Made by a program: the position numbers and the translations under genes. From assembly GCF_014901205.1 (NCBI RefSeq), contig NZ_JACNMU010000003.1:186001-250000 (forward strand): a stretch of DNA of 64,000 bases, written 5' to 3'. The DNA is from Meridianimarinicoccus sp. MJW13 (GTDB taxonomy: Bacteria > Pseudomonadota > Alphaproteobacteria > Rhodobacterales > Rhodobacteraceae). Positions 23,082-32,442 of the stretch are shown here, in pieces. The notes under the pieces were generated by a model. It was not told the origin of the DNA, made no database searches, and saw only the letters and a program-made list of their open reading frames with translations. Numbering within the stretch: the stretch's first letter is position 1; each line of letters begins with the position of its first letter.

Positions 23082-24557
23082 TCAACGGGAATGCAGCCAC
23101 TTGGGCAGGAAGGTATAAGCGTCGCGGGACATTTCGGGGTCGAAGGAGACCGCGGCAGCGCCAAGCGCAGCCTGCAACGCGCCGGAGTTGAAGGCGTCGA
23201 AGGTTTCCGAGGCACCGCCGATGTGCTGGCCGCCGACAAAGACCTGCGGAATCGTCGGGGCGCCGGTGATCTCGCGCAGGGCCGCCCGGTACTGCGTGCC
23301 CTTGTTGCCGTCCTGGAAGGCCACCGAGTCGAGATCGACGCTGTCATAGGCGATCCCCGCCTCGGCAAACATGTTGCGCACGGACCAGCAGAACTCACAC
23401 CATTCCAGCGCGAAGATCACCACCGGCTTGCTGGCAATGATCGCCTCGACTTCGGCCAGGGCATCCGGGGCCGCCGGTGTCGGCGCGGCGGCGGGCGCGG
23501 GCGTTGCGGTGACGTCGAAGCGGTAATTCGGTGTCGAGCGGGACAGCGCCATCTCTGCCTCGGTCATTTCTTCGGGAACATCCGCAAAGAGCGGGGTGGA
23601 GAGGTAGCGCTCTCCGGTATCGGGCAGCATCGCGAGGATCTTCGATCCTTTCGGCGCCGATTTCGCGATCTGGAGCGCGGCGGCAAAGGTCGCGCCGGAC
23701 GAGACGCCGCAAAAAATGCCCTCTTTCGCTGCCAGATCCTTGGCGCATTGCATCGCATCGTCCCCTGAAACTGCCATGAACGTGTCGATATGGCCCGCGT
23801 CGAGCACCTGCTGCGCCAGTTGCGAAATGAAGTCGGGGGACCAGCCCTGCATCGGATGCGGGCGGAAATTCGGGTGCGATCCGTTCGCCGCGCCATCGGT
23901 GTCAAAACTCTGCGCGATGCCCGAGGCCAGAAGGACGGAGTTGTCAGGTTCGGCGGCAACGATCCTGGTGTTTGGAGAGCGCGCCTTGAGCACCTTCGCG
24001 ACCCCGTTCATCGTGCCGCCGGTGCCGAAACCGGATACCCAGTAGTCCAGCCCCTGTTCACCAAAATCGTCGAGGATCTCGATGGCCGTTGTGCGGGCAT
24101 GGACCTCCGAATTAGCGGGGTTGTCGAATTGCCGGGTCCAGAACCAGCCATGTTCCTCGGCCAGTTCCCTGGCCTTTGCAACCATGCCGGTCCCCTTTTC
24201 AGAGGCCGGAGTCAGGATCACCTTCGCCCCGAGGAATCGCATCAACTTGCGACGCTCGACAGAGAAGCTCTCGGCCATGACGAGCACCAGGGGATAGCCC
24301 TTCTGGGCGCAGACCATGGCAAGGCCGATACCGGTATTTCCGGAGGTCGCCTCGACCACTGTTTGGCCCGGCTTGAGCGAGCCGTCACGTTCGGCGGCCT
24401 CGATCACGCCGAGGGCGAGACGATCCTTGACCGAGCCGAGCGGATTGAACGCTTCGCATTTGACGTAAAGCTCGACGCCCTCCGGCGCGATGTTGTTGAT
24501 GCGGACGATGGGGGTGTTGCCGATCGTGTCGAGAATCGAAGCCTTGATGCCGGTCAT
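23082..24557 (-). CDS. cysteine synthase (CysK-type)-glutaredoxin fusion
   Basis: 491 aa. Residues 1-325 are a fold-type II PLP enzyme like O-acetylserine sulfhydrylase: GSVKDRLALG with PLP Lys44, EATSGNTGIGLA, GFGTGGTMNGVAKVLKARSP, and GVSSGATFAAALQ at the phosphate loop. An Ala/Pro-rich linker (TATPAPAAAPTPAAP) leads to a glutaredoxin domain with ALEWCEFCWSV (Cys387, Cys390), GAPTIPQVFVGGQHIGG (cis-Pro and GSH-binding GG). The fusion suggests thiol-disulfide chemistry coupled to sulfhydrylation. It follows a 56-aa ORF and heads the array. Confidence 0.92.
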   Translation of the reverse strand: MTGIKASILDTIGNTPIVRINNIAPEGVELYVKCEAFNPLGSVKDRLALGVIEAAERDGSLKPGQTVVEATSGNTGIGLAMVCAQKGYPLVLVMAESFSVERRKLMRFLGAKVILTPASEKGTGMVAKARELAEEHGWFWTRQFDNPANSEVHARTTAIEILDDFGEQGLDYWVSGFGTGGTMNGVAKVLKARSPNTRIVAAEPDNSVLLASGIAQSFDTDGAANGSHPNFRPHPMQGWSPDFISQLAQQVLDAGHIDTFMAVSGDDAMQCAKDLAAKEGIFCGVSSGATFAAALQIAKSAPKGSKILAMLPDTGERYLSTPLFADVPEEMTEAEMALSRSTPNYRFDVTATPAPAAAPTPAAPDALAEVEAIIASKPVVIFALEWCEFCWSVRNMFAEAGIAYDSVDLDSVAFQDGNKGTQYRAALREITGAPTIPQVFVGGQHIGGASETFDAFNSGALQAALGAAAVSFDPEMSRDAYTFLPKWLHSR

Positions 24558-24587
24558 GAGGTGGGAACTCCTGTTGGAAAACGAAGA

Positions 24588-24758
24588 TCAGCCAAAAACG
24601 CTGCTGGTGGTGCGCCGAGGGTCGGCCGTGAATGTCTTTACCACGCCGAGGTCATCCAGACGGTGATGTGTGTGCGGCGTCCGGCGCGCGCTGCGGGGCG
24701 GCAGCAGGATGTCCATCGCGGCATCGATGTGGAACGTTGTGTTTGTGGAGGCGTCCAT
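24588..24758 (-). CDS. 56-aa small ORF at the head of the array
   Basis: It begins MDASTNTTFHIDAAMDILLP, contains RSARRTPHTHHR, and ends RRTTSSVFG. GGAAGGA lies seven bases before the ATG, and the ORF ends 31 bases before the cysteine synthase fusion. It is the first ORF after the TGAAAC-repeat promoter region. No family is recognised; a leader or small regulatory protein is possible. Confidence 0.45.
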   Translation of the reverse strand: MDASTNTTFHIDAAMDILLPPRSARRTPHTHHRLDDLGVVKTFTADPRRTTSSVFG

Positions 24759-24963
24759 CGGTTTCGTCCTTCCTGGTCTGTCTCGGGATGGCCTGACTGG
24801 CCGATGACGCCAGATTGTGCGGGCCGTGTTGCGGTCGCATGTCCGTTTGCGAGGTTTGGCGTTTCAAGGATTTCAACGGGCGGTGGGCAAGGAACTCCTG
24901 GTAAATGTCTGTTTTTAATGGATTATTCTTCGATTTGGCAGCGGCAGTGCCCGGCGCGGCTGA

Positions 24964-25007
24964 TACATTTGAAACAAAACCGGCAGCAGTTGAAAACGAC
25001 GTGAAAC
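24964..25007. promoter_or_regulatory. TGAAAC direct repeats in the divergent promoter region
   Basis: TGAAAC/TGAAAA hexamers begin at 24970, 24991 and 25002, spacings of 21 and 11 bases (two and one helical turns). The first is inside TACATTTGAAAC, repeated exactly upstream of osmC. The region lies between the 56-aa ORF and the hybrid kinase, so an autoregulated OmpR-type site is likely. Confidence 0.6.
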
Positions 25008-25029
25008 ATCGATGGCTTAGCCGGGAAGA

Positions 25030-27249
25030 ATGACCAATGAAGTTCCACATATCGGAAAGCCCGACGTGACCGGCAACAGTTTCCCGATGGAAGCCATCGA
25101 CGCCCTGGCCGAGGGAATTGCGGTTTTCGACGCCGACCGGCGGCTTGTGACCTGCAACGAGCGTTTCGCGGAGATGCTGGAACCGATCGCCGAGATGATC
25201 GTGCCGGGTTTGCGGTGGGAGGACATGTTGCAGGCTTGCGTCGCCAGCGGACTCTATGCAGATGCCAGCGCGCGGGAGGCGGAGTGGCAGGCGAATGTCG
25301 GTCGCCCAAAGTCTCGCGAGATTGTTCAGCCTCACAGCGACGGACGCGTCCATTCGGTGCGCTACAATCCCGTGTCGTCGGGCGGGTTCATCGTCATCCG
25401 GACGGATGTGACCGAGGCAAACCACGCAGCCCGGATGCTGCGCGAAAGCGAAGAACTTTTGCGGACAATCCTTGATACCAACCCGGTGCCGGTGGTGATG
25501 GCCCGCCTGCGCGACGGTCTCATCCTGTATCGCTCACCAGCGGCGCTGGAGCTGTTTGGAAAGACGACATTTGCGCGTGAACACTATCTCGACCCGGCCG
25601 ACCGCGACAGTTACGTTCAGGAATTGCGCCGCACCGGTAAGGTCGATGACCGGCGGATCGAATTTGTTGACAGGCATGGACAGACGGTTCCGATGTCGTT
25701 CAGCGGTCGGATGACGCAATTCGCCGGCGAGACCTGCGCGGTCACCACTTTGATCGACCTTCGCGAGCAGATTGGCCAAGGGGACATCATCCGCAAGGTG
25801 GTCGAGAACTGCCCCGCACCGATCCTGATGACCGAGGCGGAAACGGGGGTCGTCCTGTTCCGGGGACCGCAAATCGACAAGATGTTCGGGCACAACCCGA
25901 ATACCCGATCCTTCTATGCCGATCCGGCGGACCGGAATGATTTCCTCACGGCGCTGCGGAAAAACGGGTTCGTGAACGATTTCAAGGCGCGTTTCCTTGA
26001 CCCGGACGGCCGTCCCTTCTGGGGCGCGGTCTCTGCCCGGCTGATCGACTATGAAGGCCGCGACGTCATTGTCTCATTCTCCCGCGATCTGACCGATCAA
26101 CTCGAAATGGAAATGGATATGGCGCGTCAGCGCGAGCGCCTGTTCCAGAACGAGAAGTTGAGCGCACTTGGCGGGGTGCTGGCCAATGTCGCCCATGCCC
26201 TCAACAATCCGCTCTCTGTGGTGCGGGGACATGCCTTGATGTTGCGGGAGGAAGGGGCCGGCCCGGAGGTGGAAAGACACGCCCGCAAGATCGAGGACGC
26301 CGCCGGGCAGTGTTCGGATGTCGTAAAAACCTATCTTTCGATGGTGCGTCAGGAACCGGCCGAGATGTCGCCCGCCTGTGTGGACGATATTGCCAGGACG
26401 GCGGTGGACGTCCTGCGCCATAGTGGCATGGAATTGGATCTGGATATTGACCTGCAGCTCGCCTCGGGGCTTCCAAAAGTCAGGGCCGACGTCAACCAGC
26501 TTGCGCAAGTGCTCATCAACCTGCTGCAGAACTCGCACGCTGCCCTGTCCGACACCGACGGGCCGGGGCGCGTGGTCATCGAAACCGGGCTGAACCCGCG
26601 CTCGGGCCATGTGCGTATCGCCGTTGCCGACAATGGGCCGGGCGTGTCCAGAGACATCGCTGGAAAGATTTTCGAACCATTCTTTTCCACCCGTGGGATC
26701 GGCAATGGCAAGGGGATCGGGCTGACATGGTGTCATCGTGTCGTGCAGACACATGGGGGCCAGATCCGGCTGGACACCGACTATCGCGATGGCACCCGCA
26801 TCGTCGTCGATCTGCCGCCGATCGCCGCCGACGCCGACGCGCCGGCGGAGGGAAAACCGGTCCGCCCGGTGCAATCGCGTATTCTGGTGGTCGATGACGA
26901 ACCCGATGTGGCGGATCTTCATGGCGAGGTTCTGGAACGCGCGGGCTTCCGTGTCCGTGTGGCGTATTCCGGCGCCGAGGCGCTCGAAGTCTTGTCGCTT
27001 GGAGAGACCGATTGCATTATCTCGGACCTGAACATGCCCGACACGGATGGCCGGAAACTGTTTGAAACGGTGCGGCGCGACTATCCCGACTTGCTGGGAC
27101 AAATGGGATTTGTCACCGGGGACACGTTGGGCCGGACGTCCCAGGCATTGCTGCGTGACTCCGGCAGGCCCTATCTTGAGAAACCCGTCTCGCCGACGGA
27201 ACTGCGTGATTTCGTGTCCGAAATTCTCGCCCATGGAGGAAGCGCATGA
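25030..27249 (+). CDS. hybrid PAS sensor histidine kinase with receiver domain
   Basis: 739 aa, cytosolic. Three PAS-like domains (about residues 15-125, 140-250, 255-370) precede HisKA, where the His389 motif reads VAHALNNPLSVV. The usual acidic residue after the histidine is Ala. The HATPase has LINLLQNSHAAL, ADNGPGVSRD and GNGKGIGLTWCHRV. A C-terminal receiver starts ILVVDDEPDVADLHGEVL, with phospho-Asp in CIISDLNMPD and Lys in YLEKPVSP. The next gene overlaps (ATGA). It is the probable regulator of the divergent array and paralogous to the kinase at 15077. Confidence 0.9.
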   Translation: MTNEVPHIGKPDVTGNSFPMEAIDALAEGIAVFDADRRLVTCNERFAEMLEPIAEMIVPGLRWEDMLQACVASGLYADASAREAEWQANVGRPKSREIVQPHSDGRVHSVRYNPVSSGGFIVIRTDVTEANHAARMLRESEELLRTILDTNPVPVVMARLRDGLILYRSPAALELFGKTTFAREHYLDPADRDSYVQELRRTGKVDDRRIEFVDRHGQTVPMSFSGRMTQFAGETCAVTTLIDLREQIGQGDIIRKVVENCPAPILMTEAETGVVLFRGPQIDKMFGHNPNTRSFYADPADRNDFLTALRKNGFVNDFKARFLDPDGRPFWGAVSARLIDYEGRDVIVSFSRDLTDQLEMEMDMARQRERLFQNEKLSALGGVLANVAHALNNPLSVVRGHALMLREEGAGPEVERHARKIEDAAGQCSDVVKTYLSMVRQEPAEMSPACVDDIARTAVDVLRHSGMELDLDIDLQLASGLPKVRADVNQLAQVLINLLQNSHAALSDTDGPGRVVIETGLNPRSGHVRIAVADNGPGVSRDIAGKIFEPFFSTRGIGNGKGIGLTWCHRVVQTHGGQIRLDTDYRDGTRIVVDLPPIAADADAPAEGKPVRPVQSRILVVDDEPDVADLHGEVLERAGFRVRVAYSGAEALEVLSLGETDCIISDLNMPDTDGRKLFETVRRDYPDLLGQMGFVTGDTLGRTSQALLRDSGRPYLEKPVSPTELRDFVSEILAHGGSA

Positions 27250-27962
27250 CGAAGAACGAGACGACCACGATCCTCGTTTGTGACGACGAAGTCGACCTGT
27301 GCGAGATGCTGGAAGAATACCTCGGAAAGCGCGGCTTCAAGGTGCTTGCGGTCCATGACACGGCCGCGATGCGAAACCTGATCGCCGTACAGGACGTGGA
27401 TCTGATTTTGCTCGACGTCAACATGCCCGGCGAGGACGGTTTGTCCGCGCTCAGGACATTGCGGGTCGAGGATCGCACGCCGGTGGTGATGCTGACCGCC
27501 GCGGGTGAGACCATCGACCGGATTGTCGGGCTCGAAATGGGTGCCGACGACTATCTCGGCAAACCTGTCGACCTGCGCGAACTCGAAGCGCGGATCAAGG
27601 CTGTCCTTCGGCGCGCCCCGGTACAGAGCCCGGAACTTGCCATGAACGGCGAAACCGACGCCCTTCCGTTCGGACCTTACACGCTGGATCTCGGGGCCGC
27701 GAAATTACTTCAGGAGGACGGGCAGGAGGTTCCTTTGACGGCCATGGAATTTCGCCTGATCAAGCTCTTTGCCGAAAACCGTTCCCGCGTTCTTAACCGC
27801 GACCAGATCCTTGAGCAGGCGCATGACCGCTCGTGGGATCCGTTCGACCGCAGCATTGATATCCGGATCTCCCGGCTGCGCAGAAAGATCGAAACCAACC
27901 CCCAGAAGCCTCGTTTGATCAGGACGGTCCGCGGTCTGGGATACGTTTTCGACCCGGACTGA
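27246..27962 (+). CDS. OmpR-family response regulator
   Basis: A 238-aa regulator. Receiver domain: acidic pocket VCDDE, phospho-Asp57 in LILLDVNMPGEDG, Thr in MLTAAGE, and Lys in LGKPVDL. The C-terminal OmpR/PhoB winged helix has VPLTAMEFRLIKLFAENRSR and SWDPFDRSIDIRISRLRRKIE. It is co-translated with the hybrid kinase. TGAAAC direct repeats with 10-11 bp period near 24970-25007 and 22443-22486 are its probable sites. No other OmpR-type regulator is in the window. Confidence 0.93.
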   Translation: MTKNETTTILVCDDEVDLCEMLEEYLGKRGFKVLAVHDTAAMRNLIAVQDVDLILLDVNMPGEDGLSALRTLRVEDRTPVVMLTAAGETIDRIVGLEMGADDYLGKPVDLRELEARIKAVLRRAPVQSPELAMNGETDALPFGPYTLDLGAAKLLQEDGQEVPLTAMEFRLIKLFAENRSRVLNRDQILEQAHDRSWDPFDRSIDIRISRLRRKIETNPQKPRLIRTVRGLGYVFDPD

Positions 27963-28088
27963 GGGGCGGACCCAACACCGGCGGATTCTCCACAGGCTGG
28001 GGAAAGGAGCCGCACGGCGCGACATCTGTGCCTCGCGCGCCAAGAGGAGATCCGACGGGTGATATGAACCCCGAAAACGTCCCCGAAC

Positions 28089-28909
28089 GGGACTGTTGCG
28101 TTAGTCGTTGTTTTTTCTAACCATGCGGAGAACACGAGGTAGATCATGTCCAGCCAGCAACCGTTCAAGCGCCACCGTTTCCCCGCGAGCGTCATCCTCT
28201 GTGCCGTTCGCATGTATCTACGCTATCCCTTGTCTTACCAGGACACAGCGGATTTGCTGGCTGAACGCGGTGTGAATGTTGATCGCTCGACGGTCTACCG
28301 CTGGGTGCAGAAGTTCGGACCACGGCTGGCTGACGAGACTGACAAGCGGCGGCGGTGGATCAGCCTGGACTGGCACGTGGACGAGACCTATGTCCGCGTT
28401 GGCGGGAAGTGGCGCTACCTCTGGCGGGCAATTGATCGGCATGGACAGATGATCGATTTCAGACTCACTGCCCGGCGCGATGCGAAAGCTGCGAAAGCCT
28501 TTCTGCGCAGGGCGATCGAGAAGGTCAGGCTTCATCGCCCAGTCACGATATGCACAGACAAGGCGCCCACCTACCGAAAGGTGATCCAGGACGAGAACCG
28601 ACGTTACGATCCCCAGTTCGACAGCATCACCCATATCGACAAGAAGTGGAGAAACAACCGGATTGAAAGTGATCATGCGGCGCTGAAGCGGTTGCTTGGA
28701 TATCGACAAAGCTTCCGTACGCTGAGATCCGCCAAATCGACACTCCGCGCCATCGAAGCCATCCGGACCATCAAAAACCACCACATCGACAACATGAAAC
28801 CGGGCGTCCAGGGCGAGATCGCCTTCGTCCACGAAATGTTCGGCCTGGCCGCATAAAATACAGCCATAGAGGCGCTCCGCCAACCTCTACGGATTAACGC
28901 AACAGTCCC
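28089..28909 (+). mobile_element. IS6-family insertion sequence (821 bp)
   Basis: Bounded by perfect 15-bp inverted repeats, GGGACTGTTGCGTTA at 28089-28103 and its complement at 28895-28909. The flanking octamers (CCCCGAAC and CCTATCTG) differ, so there is no target duplication. This is the pattern left by IS6 replicative recombination or an adjacent deletion rather than simple insertion. Its right end truncates an hsdR gene. Confidence 0.92.
28146..28856 (+). CDS. IS6-family transposase
   Basis: A 236-aa DDE transposase. N-terminal HTH (ILCAVRMYLRYPLSYQDTADL), then WHVDETYVRVGGKWRYLWRA with the first Asp, TICTDKAPTY with the second Asp, and RNNRIESDHAALKRLLGY with the catalytic Glu. Length is standard for IS6/IS26 relatives and the frame is intact, so the element may be active. 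Confidence 0.95.
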   Translation: MSSQQPFKRHRFPASVILCAVRMYLRYPLSYQDTADLLAERGVNVDRSTVYRWVQKFGPRLADETDKRRRWISLDWHVDETYVRVGGKWRYLWRAIDRHGQMIDFRLTARRDAKAAKAFLRRAIEKVRLHRPVTICTDKAPTYRKVIQDENRRYDPQFDSITHIDKKWRNNRIESDHAALKRLLGYRQSFRTLRSAKSTLRAIEAIRTIKNHHIDNMKPGVQGEIAFVHEMFGLAA

Positions 28910-31194
28910 CCTATCTGTGGGAAGAAGTCCTCCAGCCCGCCAGCATGGCCGGGATCATCCAGCATTTTGTCTTGCTGGAAGGCGGCAAGACCGACCCTTT
29001 GGCCAAGAAGTCCCTGATCTTCCCCCGCTATCAACAGCTTGATGTCGTTCGAAAGTTGCTGGACCACACCGCAACGCATGGCGTTGGTTACAGTTATCTG
29101 ATCCAGCACTCGGCCGGGTCGGGCAAGTCGAACAGCATCACATGGGCCGCCTATCAGCTGATCGAGAGCTATCCAGCAAGTCTGGACCTGCCAGGCGCGT
29201 GGGCGCTGGATGCGCCGCTGTTTGACAGCGTAATCGTGGTGACGGACCGCCGCCTGCTGGACAAGCAGTTGCGCGACAACATCAGCGATTTTTCCGAGGT
29301 GAAGAACATCGTCGCCCCCGCGATGCGGTCCGCTGACCTGAAAGCCGCACTGGAAAATGGCAAGAAGATCATCATCACGACCATCCAGAAATTCCCGGTT
29401 ATTTACGAAAGCGTCGCAGACCTAAGCGACAAGCGCTTCGCTGTAATCATTGACGAGGCGCACAGCAGCCAAAGTGGCCTCGCCAGCGACAAGATGAACC
29501 AGACTATGGGCAGCGGCGGAGATCCCGACGAAGTGGACGCACAGGATAAGATCCTTGCCGCTATGCAAGGTCGCAAGATGCGTGGTAACGCTTCCTACTT
29601 CGCCTTTACCGCAACGCCAAAAAACACGACACTGGAAAAATTTGGGACGAAGCAGTCTGATGGCACCTTTAAGCCTTTCCACCTCTACAGCATGAAGCAA
29701 GCGATCGAGGAAGGCTTCATCCTCGACGTTTTAGCCAACTACACGACCTACAAGGGCTACTACGAGATCCAGAAGTCTATCGAAGACAACCCGCTTTTCG
29801 ACACGGCAAAGGCGCAAAAGAAGCTGCGGGCTTACGTGGAGAGCAGCCAGCAGACGATCAATACCAAGGCCGAGATCATGGTCGAGGATTTTATGGACAA
29901 CGTCGTGAATGCCAAGAAGCTACGCGGCAAGGCGAAGGGCATGATCGTCACTCAAAACATCGAGATGGCGATCCGCTACTATAAGGCCGTGCAGGCGGAG
30001 CTGGCGAAGCGCGGGAATCCCTTCAAGGCCCTGATCGCTTTCTCTGGAGAAAAAGAGGTCGACGGGATCAAGTACACTGAGGCCGAGATGAACGGCTTCC
30101 CAGAAGACAAGACGCGGAAGGAGTTCGACAAGGACGAGTTCCGCCTATTGGTCGTGGCGAATAAATATCTGACCGGCTTCGACCAGCCGAAGCTCTGCGC
30201 CATGTATGTTGACAAAAAATTGCAGTTTGTACTGGCAGTACAGGCATTGTCGCGCCTCAATCGCTCCGCGCCGAAGTTGGGCAAGCGGACTGAAGACCTG
30301 TTTGTTCTCGACTTCTTCAACTCTACCGATGACATCAAGGCTGCCTTCGATCCATTCTTCACCGTGACAACGCTGTCAGAGGCAACCGACGTAAACGTGT
30401 TGCACGAGCTGAAGGCGACACTCGACGAGGCGGGCGTCTACGAGTGGTCCGAAGTCGAGGAGTTCTGTACCCGTTTTTTTGATGGGGAAGATGCGCAGAC
30501 GCTCAGCCCCCTGATTGACGCTGCGGCGGAGCGGTTCAACGTAGAGCTGGATCTCGAGGACAAGGATAAGATCGACTACAAGATCAAAGCCAAGCAGTTC
30601 GTGAAGGTCTACGGCCAGATGGCATCCATAATGCCCTTCGAGGTGCTGGCCTGGGAGAAGCTATTCTGGTTCATTAAGTTCCTCATCCCGAAACTGAAGA
30701 TTCAGGATCCGAACCAAGATGCACTCGACGAACTGCTCGAAGCCGTCGACCTCTCCTCGTACGGCCTTGAGCGAACGAAGTTGAACCACGCCATCGGGCT
30801 GGACGCTTCTGAGTCAGAACTTGAGCCACAAAACCCCAATCCGCGTGGGTATCGTGAAGGCGAGGTCCAGGAAGATCCGCTCGAAGAGATCGTCCGAAGC
30901 TTCAATGAACGCTGGTTTCAGGGATGGAGCGCGACACCGGAAGAGCAACGCGTGAAGTTTCTTAACATCGTCGACAGCGTGCAGGCGCATCCCGATTACG
31001 ACGAAAAGTTTAGCGAAAATCCGGATCCATTCTCGCGCGATCTAGCATTCGAGAAGATCATGAAAGATGTCATGTTACGGCGACGGAAAGAAGAGCTCGA
31101 GCTGTACAAACTCCACTCCCAAGACCCGTCCTTCAAAGCCTCCTTGTACCAGAGCATCAAGGAAATGCTGCGGAACAGCACTCTGCGCGGCTAG
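28910..31194 (+). pseudogene. hsdR: type I restriction enzyme HsdR, 5'-truncated by IS6
   Basis: The frame is open from the IS6 edge, reading PYLWEEVLQPASMAGIIQHF, an internal HsdR sequence; the first ATG is at 28945. SFII helicase motifs follow: HSAGSGKSNSITW, VIIDEAHSSQSG, FAFTATPKN, and LTGFDQPKLCAMYVDKKL. The C-terminal domain is complete to NSTLRG. Family proteins have a PD-(D/E)xK nuclease domain in the missing N-terminal roughly 250-300 residues, so the remnant cannot cut DNA. No hsdM or hsdS is nearby. Confidence 0.88.
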
Positions 31195-31306
31195 TCAGCA
31201 GGCCAACAAGCATTGAGGAAGCAGGATTGAGCCGGTTAGATAGAGGTGGTCGCAGGATTTCGGACCAGTTGCTAAGCTGTAGCGACTGACGAAGGAACAC
31301 CACCAT

Positions 31307-31615
31307 ATGACGAAGCGGAAACGCTATTCTGCGGAGTTCAAGGCCAAGGTTGCGCTTGAAGCTATCCGTGAAGAGTTGACGACGGCCGAGCTGGCCAAGA
31401 AGTACGGCGTCCATCCGACCATGATCAGCGGATGGAAGAGAACGGTGATCGAGAACATGGCATCGGCGTTTGGCGGTGGCGCCTCGGCCGAGCCGGCGAT
31501 TTCCGAGAAGGATGTCGAGAAGCTCCACGCCAAGATCGGCCAGCTGGTCGTGGAGCGGGATTTTTTGGCCGATGCCTCCAGTCTCATCCTCGGCGCTGGA
31601 GGCAGAAAGCGGTGA
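31307..31615 (+). CDS. IS3-family transposase OrfA
   Basis: A 102-aa protein with the HTH of IS3 OrfA: KRKRYSAEFKAKVALEAIRE and LTTAELAKKYGVHPTMISGWK. A leucine-zipper-like helix follows (VEKLHAKIGQLVVERDFLAD). It overlaps orfB by four bases (GTGA), which permits coupling or programmed frameshifting to an OrfAB fusion transposase. Confidence 0.93.
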   Translation: MTKRKRYSAEFKAKVALEAIREELTTAELAKKYGVHPTMISGWKRTVIENMASAFGGGASAEPAISEKDVEKLHAKIGQLVVERDFLADASSLILGAGGRKR

Positions 31616-32442
31616 AGCAGGATCATCCCGATCTCAGCGTCCGGCGGCAGTGCAGCCTGTTGTCGCTGGCGCGCTCCAGCCTCTACTATCACCCGCGCGG
31701 CGAAAGCGCTGAGAACCTGGCGTTCATGGAAATCATCGACCGGCAGTTCCTCGAGACGCCCTGGTACGGCTCGCGGCAAATGGCCCGTCACATGCAGCGG
31801 GAAGGGCACAGATGCGGGCGCCACCGGGTCCGGCGGCTGATGAGGCTCATGCGGCTGGTTCCGATCTACCAGGAGCCGAAGACCAGCAGGAAGCATCCCG
31901 AGCACAAGATTTACCCGTACCTTCTCAAGGGGCTGGCCATAACCCGCCGCAATCAGGTCTGGTGTACCGACATCAGCTATATCCCCATGCGCCGGGGCTT
32001 CCTGTATCTTGTGGCGGTCATGGACTGGCACAGCCGGAAAGTTCTGAGCTGGCGGCTGTCGAACAGCATGGATGCCGGGTTCTGCGTCGAGGCGCTGAAG
32101 GAGGCGCTGGCCCGATACGGCCCGCCAGAAATATTCAACTCCGACCAGGGCTCGCAGTTCACCAGCACCGACTTCACTGACGTGCTGCACGACGCCAAGG
32201 TGAAGATCTCGATGGACGGCCGCGGTCGCTGGATCGATAATCGGATGATCGAGCGCTTCTGGCGATCATTGAAATACGAGTGCGTCTACCTGAACGCCTT
32301 CGAGACCGGCTCTGAAGCCCGAGAGGGGCTCGGCGCCTGGATCGCCTATTACAACGAAAAGCGCCCGCACTCATCCCACGGGCTGCTGACGCCGGGCGAG
32401 GCATATGATAGTCGGGCCCCGAACCTGAAAGCCGCTGCCTGA
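31612..32442 (+). CDS. IS3-family transposase OrfB
   Basis: A 276-aa protein from GTG 31612. N-terminal HTH_21 segment (YGSRQMARHMQREGHRCGRH), then VWCTDISYIPMRRGFLYLVAV (first Asp), IFNSDQGSQFTS (second Asp) and RWIDNRMIERFWRSLKYE (Glu). C-terminal SSHGLLTPGEAY is typical. Intact and probably functional with OrfA. Confidence 0.93.
   Translation: MKQDHPDLSVRRQCSLLSLARSSLYYHPRGESAENLAFMEIIDRQFLETPWYGSRQMARHMQREGHRCGRHRVRRLMRLMRLVPIYQEPKTSRKHPEHKIYPYLLKGLAITRRNQVWCTDISYIPMRRGFLYLVAVMDWHSRKVLSWRLSNSMDAGFCVEALKEALARYGPPEIFNSDQGSQFTSTDFTDVLHDAKVKISMDGRGRWIDNRMIERFWRSLKYECVYLNAFETGSEAREGLGAWIAYYNEKRPHSSHGLLTPGEAYDSRAPNLKAAA

Noticed and set aside
28910-31194. A working type I restriction-modification system at 28.9 kb
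   Set aside because: The nuclease end is cut off by IS6 and no hsdM or hsdS is adjacent.
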